A stretch of DNA of 64,000 nucleotides from an uncultured Lachnospiraceae bacterium (GTDB lineage: Bacteria > Bacillota > Clostridia > Lachnospirales > Lachnospiraceae), in the NCBI GenBank assembly GCA_905199445.1, contig CAJKGK010000006.1, forward strand, positions 44,059-108,058, written 5' to 3'. This document shows, in pieces, positions 1 through 8,333 of the stretch (positions are counted from its first letter, which is position 1; the number at the start of each line of letters is the position of its first letter). The notes beneath the pieces are model-generated. The model did not search any database. It was given only the letters and a program-made list of their open reading frames with translations, and was not told where the DNA came from. Position numbers and translations under genes: made by a program.

Positions 1-1
1 T

Positions 2-1138
2 CAACAGCTTCAGAACCTGACAGCAGATTATGCACAGAAAAAGTCCCAGCTTGTGCCTTGGGCGGATATGACTCAGGTGACTCACATTTTTTTTCATTCT
101 CTGATTTATGATACTCAAAAAGCGTTTAACGGACCGCCAAGCTCAGAGGTTGACGGTTATAATGCATATATGACGACCGTTGATGAATTTAATCAAATCA
201 TGGAGTCCATGTATGCGCGGGGGTATGTTCTGATCAGTCTTCATGACCTGGTAAAGACTCAGACCGACGAAAACGGCAATACCGTTTTTGTGCCCAATGA
301 CGGGCTTATGCTGCCGCCGGATAAAAAACCGTTTATTTTGTCTCAGGATGATGTGTGTTTTTACCACTATATGGATGGTGACGGGTTTGCGACAAAGATT
401 GTACTGGATGAAAACGGAAAGCCGACCTGCGAATATGTTCAGGATGACGGAACTGTTGTTACCGGTGATTATGAATTGGTTCCGCTGCTTAATGCCTTTA
501 TCGAGAAACATCCGGATTTTTCCTATCGGGGAAGAAAAGGTATACTGGCGCTCACAGGGTATGACGGCGTTTTAGGATATCGGACCGACCCGGCATATAA
601 GGATCCCAATTCGGAGCATCTTGTAGATGATCAGAGAGCTTTTTTGGCAGCACACCCTGAGTTTAACTGGGAGCAGGAGGTGGAGCAGGCTAAAATTGTA
701 GCGCAGGCACTGAAGGATGACGGCTGGGAATTTGCCAGCCATACATGGGGACATATTAATTTGACAGAAGCGTCTCTGGAACGAATTCAAAATGATACAC
801 AGCGCTGGGAAGATAATGTGGTTCCCATTATCGGAGCCACAGATTTGATGATTTTTCCCCACGGTGCCGATATTGGTGACTGGCATGTATATGCGTCGGA
901 TAATGCCAAATTGAATTATTTTAAGGAACATGGTTTTAATTATTTCTGTAATGTAGATGGAGCCAAATATTTTGTTCAGATCCAGAGTAATTATGTAAGA
1001 ACCGGCCGGAGAAATGTGGATGGGTACAGAATGTATGATGCCATTGTACATCCGGAACGGGAGTGGTTTACTGATTTGTTTGATGTGAATGAGGTTTTTG
1101 ACTCTGCAAGGCCGACCCCGGTACCAGGTGTTTTATAA
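2..1138 (+). CDS. Polysaccharide deacetylase family protein (5' partial)
   Basis: The reading frame is open from the first bases of the window, so the N-terminus lies upstream; the GTG at position 53 is probably internal. The NodB-type carbohydrate esterase fold is indicated by a metal/catalytic Asp-Asp pair in SQDDVCFY and, further on, the HxxxH metal site in FASHTWGH, followed by an FPHG motif. Such enzymes remove N- or O-acetyl groups from peptidoglycan or other extracellular glycans. The true N-terminus, where a signal peptide or anchor would be, is not visible. The gene ends at a hairpin shared with the convergent rpmB. The exact substrate cannot be read from sequence. Confidence 0.8.
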   Translation, partial: QQLQNLTADYAQKKSQLVPWADMTQVTHIFFHSLIYDTQKAFNGPPSSEVDGYNAYMTTVDEFNQIMESMYARGYVLISLHDLVKTQTDENGNTVFVPNDGLMLPPDKKPFILSQDDVCFYHYMDGDGFATKIVLDENGKPTCEYVQDDGTVVTGDYELVPLLNAFIEKHPDFSYRGRKGILALTGYDGVLGYRTDPAYKDPNSEHLVDDQRAFLAAHPEFNWEQEVEQAKIVAQALKDDGWEFASHTWGHINLTEASLERIQNDTQRWEDNVVPIIGATDLMIFPHGADIGDWHVYASDNAKLNYFKEHGFNYFCNVDGAKYFVQIQSNYVRTGRRNVDGYRMYDAIVHPEREWFTDLFDVNEVFDSARPTPVPGVL

Positions 1139-1196
1139 ACATGGGGGGACCGGAGCGGGTCATACAGATCATGTAAGACAGGGAAGATGATGAAAG

Positions 1197-1248
1197 AAAA
1201 AAAGTGTGCCTCCGGATTCGTAAACAGAATCTGGAAGCACACTTTTTT
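1197..1248. terminator. Bidirectional rho-independent terminator
   Basis: AAGTGTGC pairs with GCACACTT, with further imperfect pairing inward and a loop around GTAAAC. A T run follows on the + strand and an A run precedes it, so it can end both the deacetylase transcript and the opposing rpmB transcript. Confidence 0.8.
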
Positions 1249-1258
1249 ATAATTTCAA

Positions 1259-1444
1259 TTAAGCTCTTTCAACTAAACCGGACTTTAAGCAGGAAGTACA
1301 AACGTACATTTTCTTTGCAGCACCGTTGACGTTTACTTTAACTTTTTTGATGTTGGATTTCCACATTTTGTTATTTCTTCTATGTGAATGAGACACCTGA
1401 ATTCCGAAATGAGCACCTTTGTCACAAATTGCACATTTAGCCAT
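1259..1444 (-). CDS. rpmB: 50S ribosomal protein L28
   Basis: This 61-residue protein starts MAKCAICDKGAHFG and contains the L28 signature with CxxC pairs (CAICDKG near the N-terminus, CTSCLKSG near the C-terminus), suggesting a zinc-binding L28 form. L28 is a component of the large ribosomal subunit. A strong AAGGAGGTG ribosome site precedes the ATG and a good sigma-A promoter lies upstream. It is transcribed alone, divergently from the asp23-fakA pair, which is a common Firmicutes arrangement. Length and sequence are typical for the family. Confidence 0.97.
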   Translation of the reverse strand: MAKCAICDKGAHFGIQVSHSHRRNNKMWKSNIKKVKVNVNGAAKKMYVCTSCLKSGLVERA

Positions 1445-1495
1445 AAATAAACACCTCCTTGAGTGAATTAACCTTCGCAGGCTTACAACAAACCC

Positions 1496-1524
1496 ATTTT
1501 AACAGAAAGGATTCTTAAATGCAA
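1496..1524 (-). promoter_or_regulatory. Sigma-A promoter for rpmB
   Basis: On the - strand TTGCAT (1524-1519) and TAAAAT (1501-1496) are separated by 17 bp, upstream of the rpmB ribosome site. Confidence 0.7.
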
Positions 1525-1586
1525 GTGGAAATCGGCAATATTTTTGAAAAAATTTTGTTTTTTGTAAAATAATCGAAATTAACCGT

Positions 1587-1614
1587 TTGCTTTTTGCTAA
1601 AAAGCGGGTATAAT
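1587..1614 (+). promoter_or_regulatory. Sigma-A promoter for asp23-fakA
   Basis: TTGCTT at 1587-1592 and a perfect TATAAT at 1609-1614 with a 16 bp spacer, about 40 bp before the Asp23-family start codon. Confidence 0.7.
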
Positions 1615-1654
1615 ACATATAGAAATTCAATCATATTAAATTGGAGGTATATCT

Positions 1655-2011
1655 ATGAAGGGTCGAGTTACTACGGATATTGGTCAGATAAATGTAGATA
1701 TGGACGTCATTGCAAAATATGCAGGTTTGACAGCAATTGAGTGCTTTGGCATTGTCGGTATGGCCATGGTCAGCATGAAAGACGGCCTGACAAAGCTGTT
1801 AAAGCGTGAAAGCCTTGCCAAAGGTGTGGATGTCACCATTGAGGACAATGTGCTTCATATAAATTTCCATGTGATCGTTGCTTACGGTGTCAGCATTGCC
1901 ACTGTAGCCGATAACTTAATGAGTAATGTTAAGTACAAGGTGGAGGAATTCACCGGTATTAAGGTTGGCACGGTCAACGTTTTTGTTGAAGGTGTGCGCG
2001 TGATTGATTAA
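1655..2011 (+). CDS. Asp23/Gls24 family envelope stress protein (YloU-like)
   Basis: This 118-residue protein belongs to the Asp23/Gls24 (DUF322) family of small alpha/beta proteins linked to cell-envelope homeostasis. The start ATG follows TTGGAGGTATATCT. Visible family features are the alternating hydrophobic strand pattern, an IECFGIVGMA segment and the VNVFVEGV ending. It is followed 26 bp later by fakA, and the pair is a well-conserved Firmicutes unit (yloU-yloV in Bacillus subtilis). No membrane segment is visible, so it is probably cytosolic and acts at the membrane through partners. The precise biochemical role of the family is unsettled. Confidence 0.9.
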   Translation: MKGRVTTDIGQINVDMDVIAKYAGLTAIECFGIVGMAMVSMKDGLTKLLKRESLAKGVDVTIEDNVLHINFHVIVAYGVSIATVADNLMSNVKYKVEEFTGIKVGTVNVFVEGVRVID

Positions 2012-2037
2012 TTACAGTTTTAAGGAGGAATTATAAA

Positions 2038-3726
2038 GTGGCTATAAATGCAATCGACGCCGGTATGCTTCAGAAGATGTTCCTTTCAGGGGCAAAAAGA
2101 ATCGAGGGAAAAAAGGAGTGGATTAACGAACTGAACGTTTTCCCTGTACCGGATGGAGATACAGGTACAAATATGTCATTGACCATCATGGCAGCTGCAA
2201 AGGAAGTTGGACAGATTGCAGAGCCTACGATGGAAAATCTGGCTAAGGCCATTTCCATGGGCGCTTTAAGAGGCGCAAGAGGAAATTCAGGTGTGATCTT
2301 ATCCCAGCTTTTTCGGGGATTTACCAAAGAGATCAAGGAGTACGATGAAATCAATATGTCCATCATGGCTGATGCCTTTGCAAGAGCCACGGAGACGGCC
2401 TATAAAGCCGTCATGAAGCCAAAGGAGGGGACGATTCTTACCGTTGCCCGGGGAATGGCTGAAAAGATTGAAGAAGTGGCCATTGACTGTGATGATCTGG
2501 AGGAAGGTTTAAAGCAGGTGCTTGAGCACGGTGATTACGTGCTCAGTCAGACACCGGAGCTGCTTCCTGTATTAAAACAGGCCGGTGTTGTGGATTCCGG
2601 TGGACAGGGCTTGATGGAAGTGCTTAAAGGTGCCTATGACTGTCTGATTGGCAAGGAGACGGATATTGAGATTCAGGTGTCCAAAGATTCATTGGCGGGT
2701 ACAGGTGTTCCTGCCGGTGAGATTGACACTGCAGACATTAAATTCGGTTATTGTACTGAATTTATTGTGATGCTGGAAAAGGAATTTACAGAAGACACGG
2801 AGCATGAATTTAAACAGTTTCTTTCTTCCATCGGTGATTCCATTGTATGTGTGTGGCTGGATGATATCGTTAAGGTTCATGTACATACCAATGATCCCGG
2901 GCTGGCGATCCAAAAAGGTTTAAGCTATGGTTCCCTGACAAGCATGAAGATTGATAATATGCGGGAAGAACACCATGAAAAGGTGATTAAAGATGCCCAG
3001 AAGGTTGCCGAAAAGCAGCTGGAAGAAGAAAAGGCCAAAGCGGAGCTTAAAAAGGAAATACCCAGAAAAGAAGCCGGATTTATTGCGGTTTCTGTGGGAG
3101 AAGGGCTGAATGAGATTTTTAAAGGACTTGGTGTGGATTATATTATTGAAGGCGGCCAGACCATGAATCCAAGCACAGAGGATATGCTTAATGCCATTGA
3201 TCAGGTAAATGCAGATACCATTTATATTCTTCCCAACAACAAAAATATTATCCTGGCAGCAGAACAGGCAAAAAATCTGACTGAAGATAAGGAGATTGTA
3301 GTCATTCCTTCTAAGACTGTGCCTCAGGGAATTACAGCCATTATTAACTATGTTCAGGGTCAGCCTGCCTCTGAAAATGCACGGCGTATGACCGATGAAA
3401 TGAAAAATGTTAAATCCGGCCAGGTGACCTATGCTGTCAGAGATACAATTATTGATGATAAGCAGATTAAAGAAGGCAATATTATGGGTATTGGTGACAG
3501 TGCGATTCTCGCTGTCGGTGAGGACGTTGCACAGACAACCCTCAGTCTTTTGGATGCTATGATTGATGAGGATTCTGAACTGATCAGTATCTATTACGGT
3601 CAGGAAATCGATGAGGACACAGCCGCCCAGCTCAGTGATGCGGTAGAGGAAAAATACCCGGATTGCGATGTGGAACTGCAGCGCGGTGGACAGCCGATTT
3701 ATTATTATATTGTTTCTGTAGAATAA
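2038..3726 (+). CDS. fakA: Fatty acid kinase ATP-binding subunit FakA (DAK2 domain, YloV-like)
   Basis: The 562-residue protein opens with a DAK2 (dihydroxyacetone kinase L-type) ATP-binding domain: FPVPDGDTGTNMS at about residues 35-47 and GARGNSG at 79-85 are the nucleotide and Mg-binding segments. A charged linker near residues 320-340 leads into a C-terminal DegV/FakB-interacting-like region. FakA phosphorylates fatty acids presented by FakB proteins, feeding exogenous acyl chains into phospholipid synthesis; no fakB lies in the window. The start is GTG preceded by AAGGAGGAATTATAAA. It is cotranscribed with the upstream Asp23-family gene and ends at a strong terminator. Confidence 0.9.
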   Translation: MAINAIDAGMLQKMFLSGAKRIEGKKEWINELNVFPVPDGDTGTNMSLTIMAAAKEVGQIAEPTMENLAKAISMGALRGARGNSGVILSQLFRGFTKEIKEYDEINMSIMADAFARATETAYKAVMKPKEGTILTVARGMAEKIEEVAIDCDDLEEGLKQVLEHGDYVLSQTPELLPVLKQAGVVDSGGQGLMEVLKGAYDCLIGKETDIEIQVSKDSLAGTGVPAGEIDTADIKFGYCTEFIVMLEKEFTEDTEHEFKQFLSSIGDSIVCVWLDDIVKVHVHTNDPGLAIQKGLSYGSLTSMKIDNMREEHHEKVIKDAQKVAEKQLEEEKAKAELKKEIPRKEAGFIAVSVGEGLNEIFKGLGVDYIIEGGQTMNPSTEDMLNAIDQVNADTIYILPNNKNIILAAEQAKNLTEDKEIVVIPSKTVPQGITAIINYVQGQPASENARRMTDEMKNVKSGQVTYAVRDTIIDDKQIKEGNIMGIGDSAILAVGEDVAQTTLSLLDAMIDEDSELISIYYGQEIDEDTAAQLSDAVEEKYPDCDVELQRGGQPIYYYIVSVE

Positions 3727-3778
3727 GCAAAAGCTGCTCAGGCTGCATATACGTTGGCAGTCTGAGCAGTTTTTGCTT
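3725..3778 (+). terminator. Terminator after fakA
   Basis: A 17 bp stem with one G-U type mismatch begins just after the fakA stop: the left arm AAGCAAAAGCTGCTCAG pairs with CTGAGCAGTTTTTGCTT. The following 150 bp before recG hold no other gene or clear promoter that I can identify. Confidence 0.75.
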
Positions 3779-3928
3779 TATGGGAAATGATTCGGGAACA
3801 GAGATAACTTTCCCGTATGTACAAAAATATAAAGAAAGGAGAGCCCACTCAAAGAGCAAATATAGAAAAACAAAAGCTCAAGGTGATGCGAATATATCGA
3901 ATCACATTTTGAATGGCAGGAAGAAACT

Positions 3929-5980
3929 GTGGATGGACAAAGCAGAGTCAGTATGCTTAAAGGTGTGGGAGAAAAAACAGAAAAAGCGCTGAATAAACTG
4001 GGGATTTTTACGGTTCAGGATCTGCTGGAATACTATCCCCGAAATTATGATATTTTTGAAGCGCCTGTATTTCCGGAGGATGTGGTTGAGGGAAAGGTAA
4101 TGGCTGTCACATGTACAGTTTTTGAACCGCCGGCCGTGGTCAGAGCCGGTCGCTTTCCGGTCACGACTCTGAAAATGAAAGGTCCGGGACGGATGCTTTA
4201 TATGACATGGTATAATATGCCTTATCTGAAAAATACCCTTAAGAGTGGTGAAACCTTTATTTTCAGGGGAACTGCCATTTTAAAAAGAGGTGGTCTGACG
4301 ATGGAACAGCCGGAAATATTTACACCGGAGGCGTATGGTTTAAAACTAAATTCTATGCAGCCTGTTTATCCGCTGACAGAGGGGGTTACCAATAAGCTTT
4401 TAATTAAACTGATTGGTCAGGTTCTTGAATCTGTAGATTTGTCAAGAGAATTTTTGCCTGAAGGAATCAGGGAAAAATACCATTTATCCGAATATAATTT
4501 TGCACTGACCCAGATTCATTTCCCGAAGGACTGGGAGCATATGCTTCAGGCCAGAAGGCGCCTTGTGTTTGACGAATTTTATATTTTTGCGCTGGCCCTA
4601 AAATTTGTAAAAGAACATACCGCTGAGACGCCTAATGCTTACAGAATTAAGACTCCTCCGGCATGTGAAAAGCTGATCCGATCCCTCCCGTATGCGCTTA
4701 CCGGTGGACAGCTGAACGCCTGGGAAGATATTCAAAAAGATATGGCATCTGCAAAAGTAATGAATCGTCTGGTGCAGGGTGATGTTGGCTCAGGAAAAAC
4801 CATAGTGGCAGCTCTGGCCCTTTTATCAGCGGCGCTTTCCGGTGGTCAGGGCTGTATTATGGCGCCTACGGAAGTCTTAGCTCGTCAGCATTTTGATGCC
4901 TTTGAAAAATTGCTGACGCCTTTGGGGGTTCGCATGGAACTTTTGACAGGATCAATGACGGCCCTTCAAAAGCGTCAGGCCTGCGAGCGAATTAAGGCTC
5001 ACGAAGCGGATATTATTGTGGGTACTCATGCATTGATTCAGGACAAGGTTGCCTATGACCGCCTGGTGCTGGTTGTTACGGATGAGCAGCATCGTTTTGG
5101 TGTAAGACAGCGGGAATTTCTGGCAGGAAAAGGTGAAACACCGCATGTGCTTGTCATGAGCGCTACGCCGATTCCAAGAACATTGGCCATTATACTTTAT
5201 GGAGATCTGGACATATCCGTGATTGATGAGCTGCCGGCCAGGCGTTTGCCTATTAAAAACTGTGTGGTCAATACCAGCTATCGGCCAAAGGCTTATGCAT
5301 TCATCGAAAAGCAGGTGAGAGCCGGCCATCAGGCCTATGTCATCTGCCCTATGGTGGAGGAGAGCGAGATGATGGAGGCGGAAAATGTGATTGATTATAC
5401 AAAACGGATTAGGGCGGCGCTTCCTGAGGATATTACCGTGGCGTATTTACATGGAAAGCAGAAACCTAAAGAAAAAAATGCCATTATGGAGCGTTTTGGA
5501 AACAATGAGATTCAGGTGCTTGTGTCAACGACAGTTGTAGAAGTGGGGGTTAATGTTCCCAATGCAACGGTGATGATGATTGAAAATTCAGAACGTTTTG
5601 GTTTGGCTCAGCTCCATCAGCTGCGAGGCCGGGTTGGGCGGGGCGATGCACAATCTTACTGTATCTTTGTCAATACATCCGACAAAAAGACGGCTCAGGA
5701 ACGATTAAATGTGCTGGTAAAATCCAATGATGGTTTTTATATTGCCGGAGAGGATTTGAAACTGCGGGGGCCGGGAGACCTTTTTGGATTAAAGCAAAGT
5801 GGAATTATGGAGTTTAAAATCGGGGATGTCTTTAATGATATGGATATACTTAAGGAGGCAACCGTATGTGCAGGGCAGCTGTTTTTGCAGGATGCATTTC
5901 TGGAAAAAGAAGCGCATCGGGAATTGAAGCATCGGCTGAATCGCTATATGAGCCGTACAGGGGATGGCCTGGTTTTGTAA
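3929..5980 (+). CDS. recG: ATP-dependent DNA helicase RecG
   Basis: The 683-residue superfamily-2 helicase remodels stalled replication forks and branch-migrates Holliday junctions. An N-terminal wedge/OB domain is followed by helicase domains with Walker A GDVGSGKT at 284-291, a DEQHR motif II at 385-389, SATPIPRT motif III, and motif VI QLRGRVGRG at 564-572. Length matches the family (about 680-690). I chose the GTG at the listed start because AGGAAG lies 5 bp upstream; an in-frame ATG 24 bp later is a possible alternative. Placement after asp23-fakA is the usual Firmicutes order. Confidence 0.95.
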   Translation: MDGQSRVSMLKGVGEKTEKALNKLGIFTVQDLLEYYPRNYDIFEAPVFPEDVVEGKVMAVTCTVFEPPAVVRAGRFPVTTLKMKGPGRMLYMTWYNMPYLKNTLKSGETFIFRGTAILKRGGLTMEQPEIFTPEAYGLKLNSMQPVYPLTEGVTNKLLIKLIGQVLESVDLSREFLPEGIREKYHLSEYNFALTQIHFPKDWEHMLQARRRLVFDEFYIFALALKFVKEHTAETPNAYRIKTPPACEKLIRSLPYALTGGQLNAWEDIQKDMASAKVMNRLVQGDVGSGKTIVAALALLSAALSGGQGCIMAPTEVLARQHFDAFEKLLTPLGVRMELLTGSMTALQKRQACERIKAHEADIIVGTHALIQDKVAYDRLVLVVTDEQHRFGVRQREFLAGKGETPHVLVMSATPIPRTLAIILYGDLDISVIDELPARRLPIKNCVVNTSYRPKAYAFIEKQVRAGHQAYVICPMVEESEMMEAENVIDYTKRIRAALPEDITVAYLHGKQKPKEKNAIMERFGNNEIQVLVSTTVVEVGVNVPNATVMMIENSERFGLAQLHQLRGRVGRGDAQSYCIFVNTSDKKTAQERLNVLVKSNDGFYIAGEDLKLRGPGDLFGLKQSGIMEFKIGDVFNDMDILKEATVCAGQLFLQDAFLEKEAHRELKHRLNRYMSRTGDGLVL

Positions 5981-6042
5981 TTGGCTTTTTGGTTTTGTCA
6001 TATTTTTGAAAAACTTGCCAGTGTATTGCAGGTGATTATGGT

Positions 6043-6049
6043 CATAATA
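6043..6049 (+). promoter_or_regulatory. Possible sigma-G type -10 element
   Basis: CATAATA fits the -10 consensus of forespore sigma-G promoters and lies 44 bp before the spore-protein start codon. The nearest -35-like element (GTATT at 6023-6027) is spaced shorter than usual, so this is tentative. Confidence 0.35.
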
Positions 6050-6093
6050 ATAGTGTCACCAGACAACAACATTTTTAAATGGAGGTTATGGCA

Positions 6094-6303
6094 ATGAACA
6101 ACAGATCTTCAAACACACCTGAAGTACCTGAAGCAAAAGCTGCACTGGACAAATTCAAATATGAAGTTGCCAGTGAAATCGGTGTACCTTTAAAGCAGGG
6201 CTACAATGGAAATCTGACATCTTATCAGAATGGTTCCGTTGGCGGTGAGATGGTTCGTCGGATGATCAAACGCCAGGAAGAACAGATGTCCGGTAAGGCC
6301 TAA
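6094..6303 (+). CDS. Alpha/beta-type small acid-soluble spore protein
   Basis: The 69-residue product carries the two signatures of alpha/beta SASP: KFKYEVASEIGVPL (with the E-I/L site cut by germination protease GPR) and a GxLTSYQNGSVGGEMVRRMI DNA-binding segment. SASP coat and protect DNA in dormant spores and serve as an amino-acid store on germination. I take the third in-frame ATG as start because GGAGG at 6081-6085 is 8 bp from it; the earlier ATGs overlap the ribosome site. It is monocistronic with its own terminator. It shows that the organism forms endospores. Confidence 0.95.
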   Translation: MNNRSSNTPEVPEAKAALDKFKYEVASEIGVPLKQGYNGNLTSYQNGSVGGEMVRRMIKRQEEQMSGKA

Positions 6304-6310
6304 ATGTTAT

Positions 6311-6386
6311 ACCGCATCCCCAGTCCAATCTAAAAGCAGATACTATTAGAGTCTGCAAAAGGAAAAGGCGGGGATGCGGTTTTTTG
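6311..6386 (+). terminator. Terminator after the spore protein gene
   Basis: ACCGCATCCCC (6311-6321) pairs perfectly with GGGGATGCGGT (6370-6380), then a T run. The long loop contains a second small hairpin built on GCAGA and TCTGC. Confidence 0.85.
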
Positions 6387-6444
6387 TGGTGCTGTTTTTA
6401 AAAAATTTTCACAAAAAATTAATAGATGGATGGAAAATAACGCA

Positions 6445-6472
6445 TTGACAAATTGTAAAAGTATACTAAAAT
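6445..6472 (+). promoter_or_regulatory. Sigma-A promoter for rsmD-coaD operon
   Basis: Consensus TTGACA (6445-6450) and TAAAAT (6467-6472) with a 16 bp spacer, about 30 bp before the rsmD start codon. Confidence 0.7.
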
Positions 6473-6504
6473 AGAAATAGCAGTTTTTAAAAAAAGGTGA
6501 TTCA

Positions 6505-7074
6505 ATGAGAGTTATTGCAGGAAAAGCGCGAAGATTACAGTTAAAAACAGTGGACGGGATGGATACCAGACCCACAACGGACAGAATCAAGGAGACTTTG
6601 TTTAACATGCTGTCTGACGATATTGGAGACTGCCGTTTTTTGGATCTGTTTGCGGGAAGCGGAGCTATTGGAATTGAGGCGCTCAGCAGAGGGGCAGCCC
6701 TTTCGTGTTTTGTGGAACAGTCGCCAAAGGCTGCTGATTGTATTGAAGAAAATCTTAAAGTGACACATCTGGCAGAGGACGGAAGAATTTATCGGAGGGA
6801 TGTATTGTCTGCGTTGCACATTTTGGAGCGTGAAGCTCGGCCTTTTGATATTATTTTCATGGACCCGCCATATCATCACTTACTTGAAAAAAGTGTGCTT
6901 GAATATTTGGAAAATTCGGTATTGGCCGATCAATATACCATTATTGTGGTGGAAGCCAGTCTGGAGACGGATTTTAGCTATCTGGAAGGCAGCCGTTTAC
7001 ATATTTATAAGGAAAAACGGTATAAAACCAATAAGCACATATTCATTGAAAAAATACAGGAAGATGAGGAATAA
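6505..7074 (+). CDS. rsmD: 16S rRNA (guanine(966)-N(2))-methyltransferase RsmD
   Basis: The 189-residue Rossmann-fold methyltransferase transfers a methyl group from S-adenosylmethionine to N2 of G966 in 16S rRNA during 30S assembly. Family marks are the start MRVIAGKARR, TRPTTDRIKETLFN, the SAM-binding loop DLFAGSGAIGIEALSRGA and the catalytic DPPY at 120-123. Its stop lies 5 bp before coaD, so the two are translationally close, matching the ylbH-ylbI order of Bacillus. Length is standard. Confidence 0.95.
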   Translation: MRVIAGKARRLQLKTVDGMDTRPTTDRIKETLFNMLSDDIGDCRFLDLFAGSGAIGIEALSRGAALSCFVEQSPKAADCIEENLKVTHLAEDGRIYRRDVLSALHILEREARPFDIIFMDPPYHHLLEKSVLEYLENSVLADQYTIIVVEASLETDFSYLEGSRLHIYKEKRYKTNKHIFIEKIQEDEE

Positions 7075-7079
7075 CAGGC

Positions 7080-7574
7080 ATGCGTATTGCAGTATACCCA
7101 GGAAGCTTTGATCCGGTGACAAACGGACATATTGATATTATAAAAAGAGCCTCGGCTATGGTTGACCGGTTGATTATCGGTGTTTTAAACAACAGTACAA
7201 AGTCGCCGTTGTTTTCTGTTCAGGAACGTGTTAATATGTTAAAAGAAGTATCACAGGAACTGCCTAATGTGGAGGTTCAGTATTTTGAGGGCCTTCTGGT
7301 GGATTTTGTCAGAGCAAATCAGGCGACGATTGTTGTCCGTGGATTAAGGGCAGTGACGGATTTTGAATATGAGCTTCAGTGGGCTCAGTCCAACCGTATT
7401 GTATATCCCCAGATGGATACCATGTTTTTAGTGACGAATGTACAATATTCCTATTTAAGTTCCAGCGTTGTACGGGAATATGCCTCTCACATGGGGGATA
7501 TCAGGGCCTTTGTTCCTGAGTCCGTGGCGCAAAAACTGGTGGAAAAATTTTCAAATAATAAAGAGGAGAAGTAA
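7080..7574 (+). CDS. coaD: Phosphopantetheine adenylyltransferase
   Basis: CoaD converts 4'-phosphopantetheine and ATP to dephospho-CoA in coenzyme A synthesis. The 164-residue protein starts MRIAVYPGSFDPVTNGH, containing the nucleotidyltransferase TxGH motif, and has VVRGLRAVTDFEYE and YSYLSSSVVRE, both family signatures. It sits directly behind rsmD and 2 bp before a coiled-coil gene, so all three are probably one operon. Length matches characterised CoaD enzymes of about 160 residues. Confidence 0.97.
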   Translation: MRIAVYPGSFDPVTNGHIDIIKRASAMVDRLIIGVLNNSTKSPLFSVQERVNMLKEVSQELPNVEVQYFEGLLVDFVRANQATIVVRGLRAVTDFEYELQWAQSNRIVYPQMDTMFLVTNVQYSYLSSSVVREYASHMGDIRAFVPESVAQKLVEKFSNNKEEK

Positions 7575-7576
7575 GC

Positions 7577-8281
7577 ATGAGCAGAATCGAACAGTTAATT
7601 GATGAAATTGAAGAATTTATTGAAAGCTGTAAGCCGCAGCCATTTTCTCAGTCCAAGGTGATTGTGCCAAAGGATGAGTTATACGAATTACTGACAGAAT
7701 TGAGACTTAAAACCCCGGACGAAATTAAGAGATATCAGAAAATTATTGCCAATAAAGATAAAATTATCAGTGATGCTCAGGCTCAGGCAGAAAAGATGCT
7801 GGAAGAAACAACCGCCTACACCAATGCTCTTGTGGAAGAACATGAGATTATGATTAAGGCCTATGCCAAGGCTGAAGAAGTGATGAACAATGCAAATGCA
7901 CAGGCTGAGGCAACCATCGCTGCAGCCAACGAGGATGCCGAAGGTATTCGCCGCAGTGCGTTGGAATATACAGAAGAACTGGTTGTAAATCTGGAAGCCA
8001 TTATCAGCCGTACCTTGGAAGGCGCCCGTGAGAATTCCCGTGCACTGATTGATGGACTTGCCTATAATCATGAAATTCTTGTCAGCAATAAAGAGGCTTT
8101 GGATTCCCAGCTGCATGCACCGATGCCGGGCGTGGAAGCTCCGGTTGTTTCCCAGCCGTCTCCGTCTGTACAGGCGCCGGTTTATGAAGAACCTGCCCAG
8201 CAGGCTGAAGTTCCTGAATATAAGGAAACACCTGTGGCTGATGAGGAAGATGACGAATTTGATTATGATGATATAGACTGA
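7577..8281 (+). CDS. Coiled-coil protein of unknown function (ATPase subunit H/DivIVA-like)
   Basis: The 234-residue protein has a short N-terminal part, a long Glu/Ala/Lys-rich helical region (about residues 55-175) likely to form a coiled coil with AQAQAEKM-type heptads, and a Pro/Val/Glu-rich acidic tail ending DEEDDEFDYDDID. There is no signal peptide or membrane segment. Proteins of this kind are often labelled V-type ATPase subunit H or DivIVA-like only because of helix composition; no ATP synthase genes are nearby. It starts 2 bp after coaD and ends at a strong terminator. I cannot assign a function; a role in division or envelope organisation is only a guess from shape. Confidence 0.75.
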   Translation: MSRIEQLIDEIEEFIESCKPQPFSQSKVIVPKDELYELLTELRLKTPDEIKRYQKIIANKDKIISDAQAQAEKMLEETTAYTNALVEEHEIMIKAYAKAEEVMNNANAQAEATIAAANEDAEGIRRSALEYTEELVVNLEAIISRTLEGARENSRALIDGLAYNHEILVSNKEALDSQLHAPMPGVEAPVVSQPSPSVQAPVYEEPAQQAEVPEYKETPVADEEDDEFDYDDID

Positions 8282-8285
8282 AAAT

Positions 8286-8331
8286 AAAAAGATACCCGGA
8301 CAGCAGGATCAGGCCGTCTGGGTATCTTTTT
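8286..8331. terminator. Bidirectional terminator
   Basis: AAAAAGATACCCGGAC pairs with GTCTGGGTATCTTTTT, with A and T runs at the two ends. It separates the + strand rsmD operon from the - strand tmcAL-ylbJ operon and abuts the ylbJ stop codon. Confidence 0.85.
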
Positions 8332-8333
8332 GC

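Noticed and set aside
572..1051. Long open frame of 159 codons on the - strand opposite the deacetylase
   Set aside because: It lies wholly antisense to a recognisable enzyme, has no ribosome site and encodes no familiar motif.
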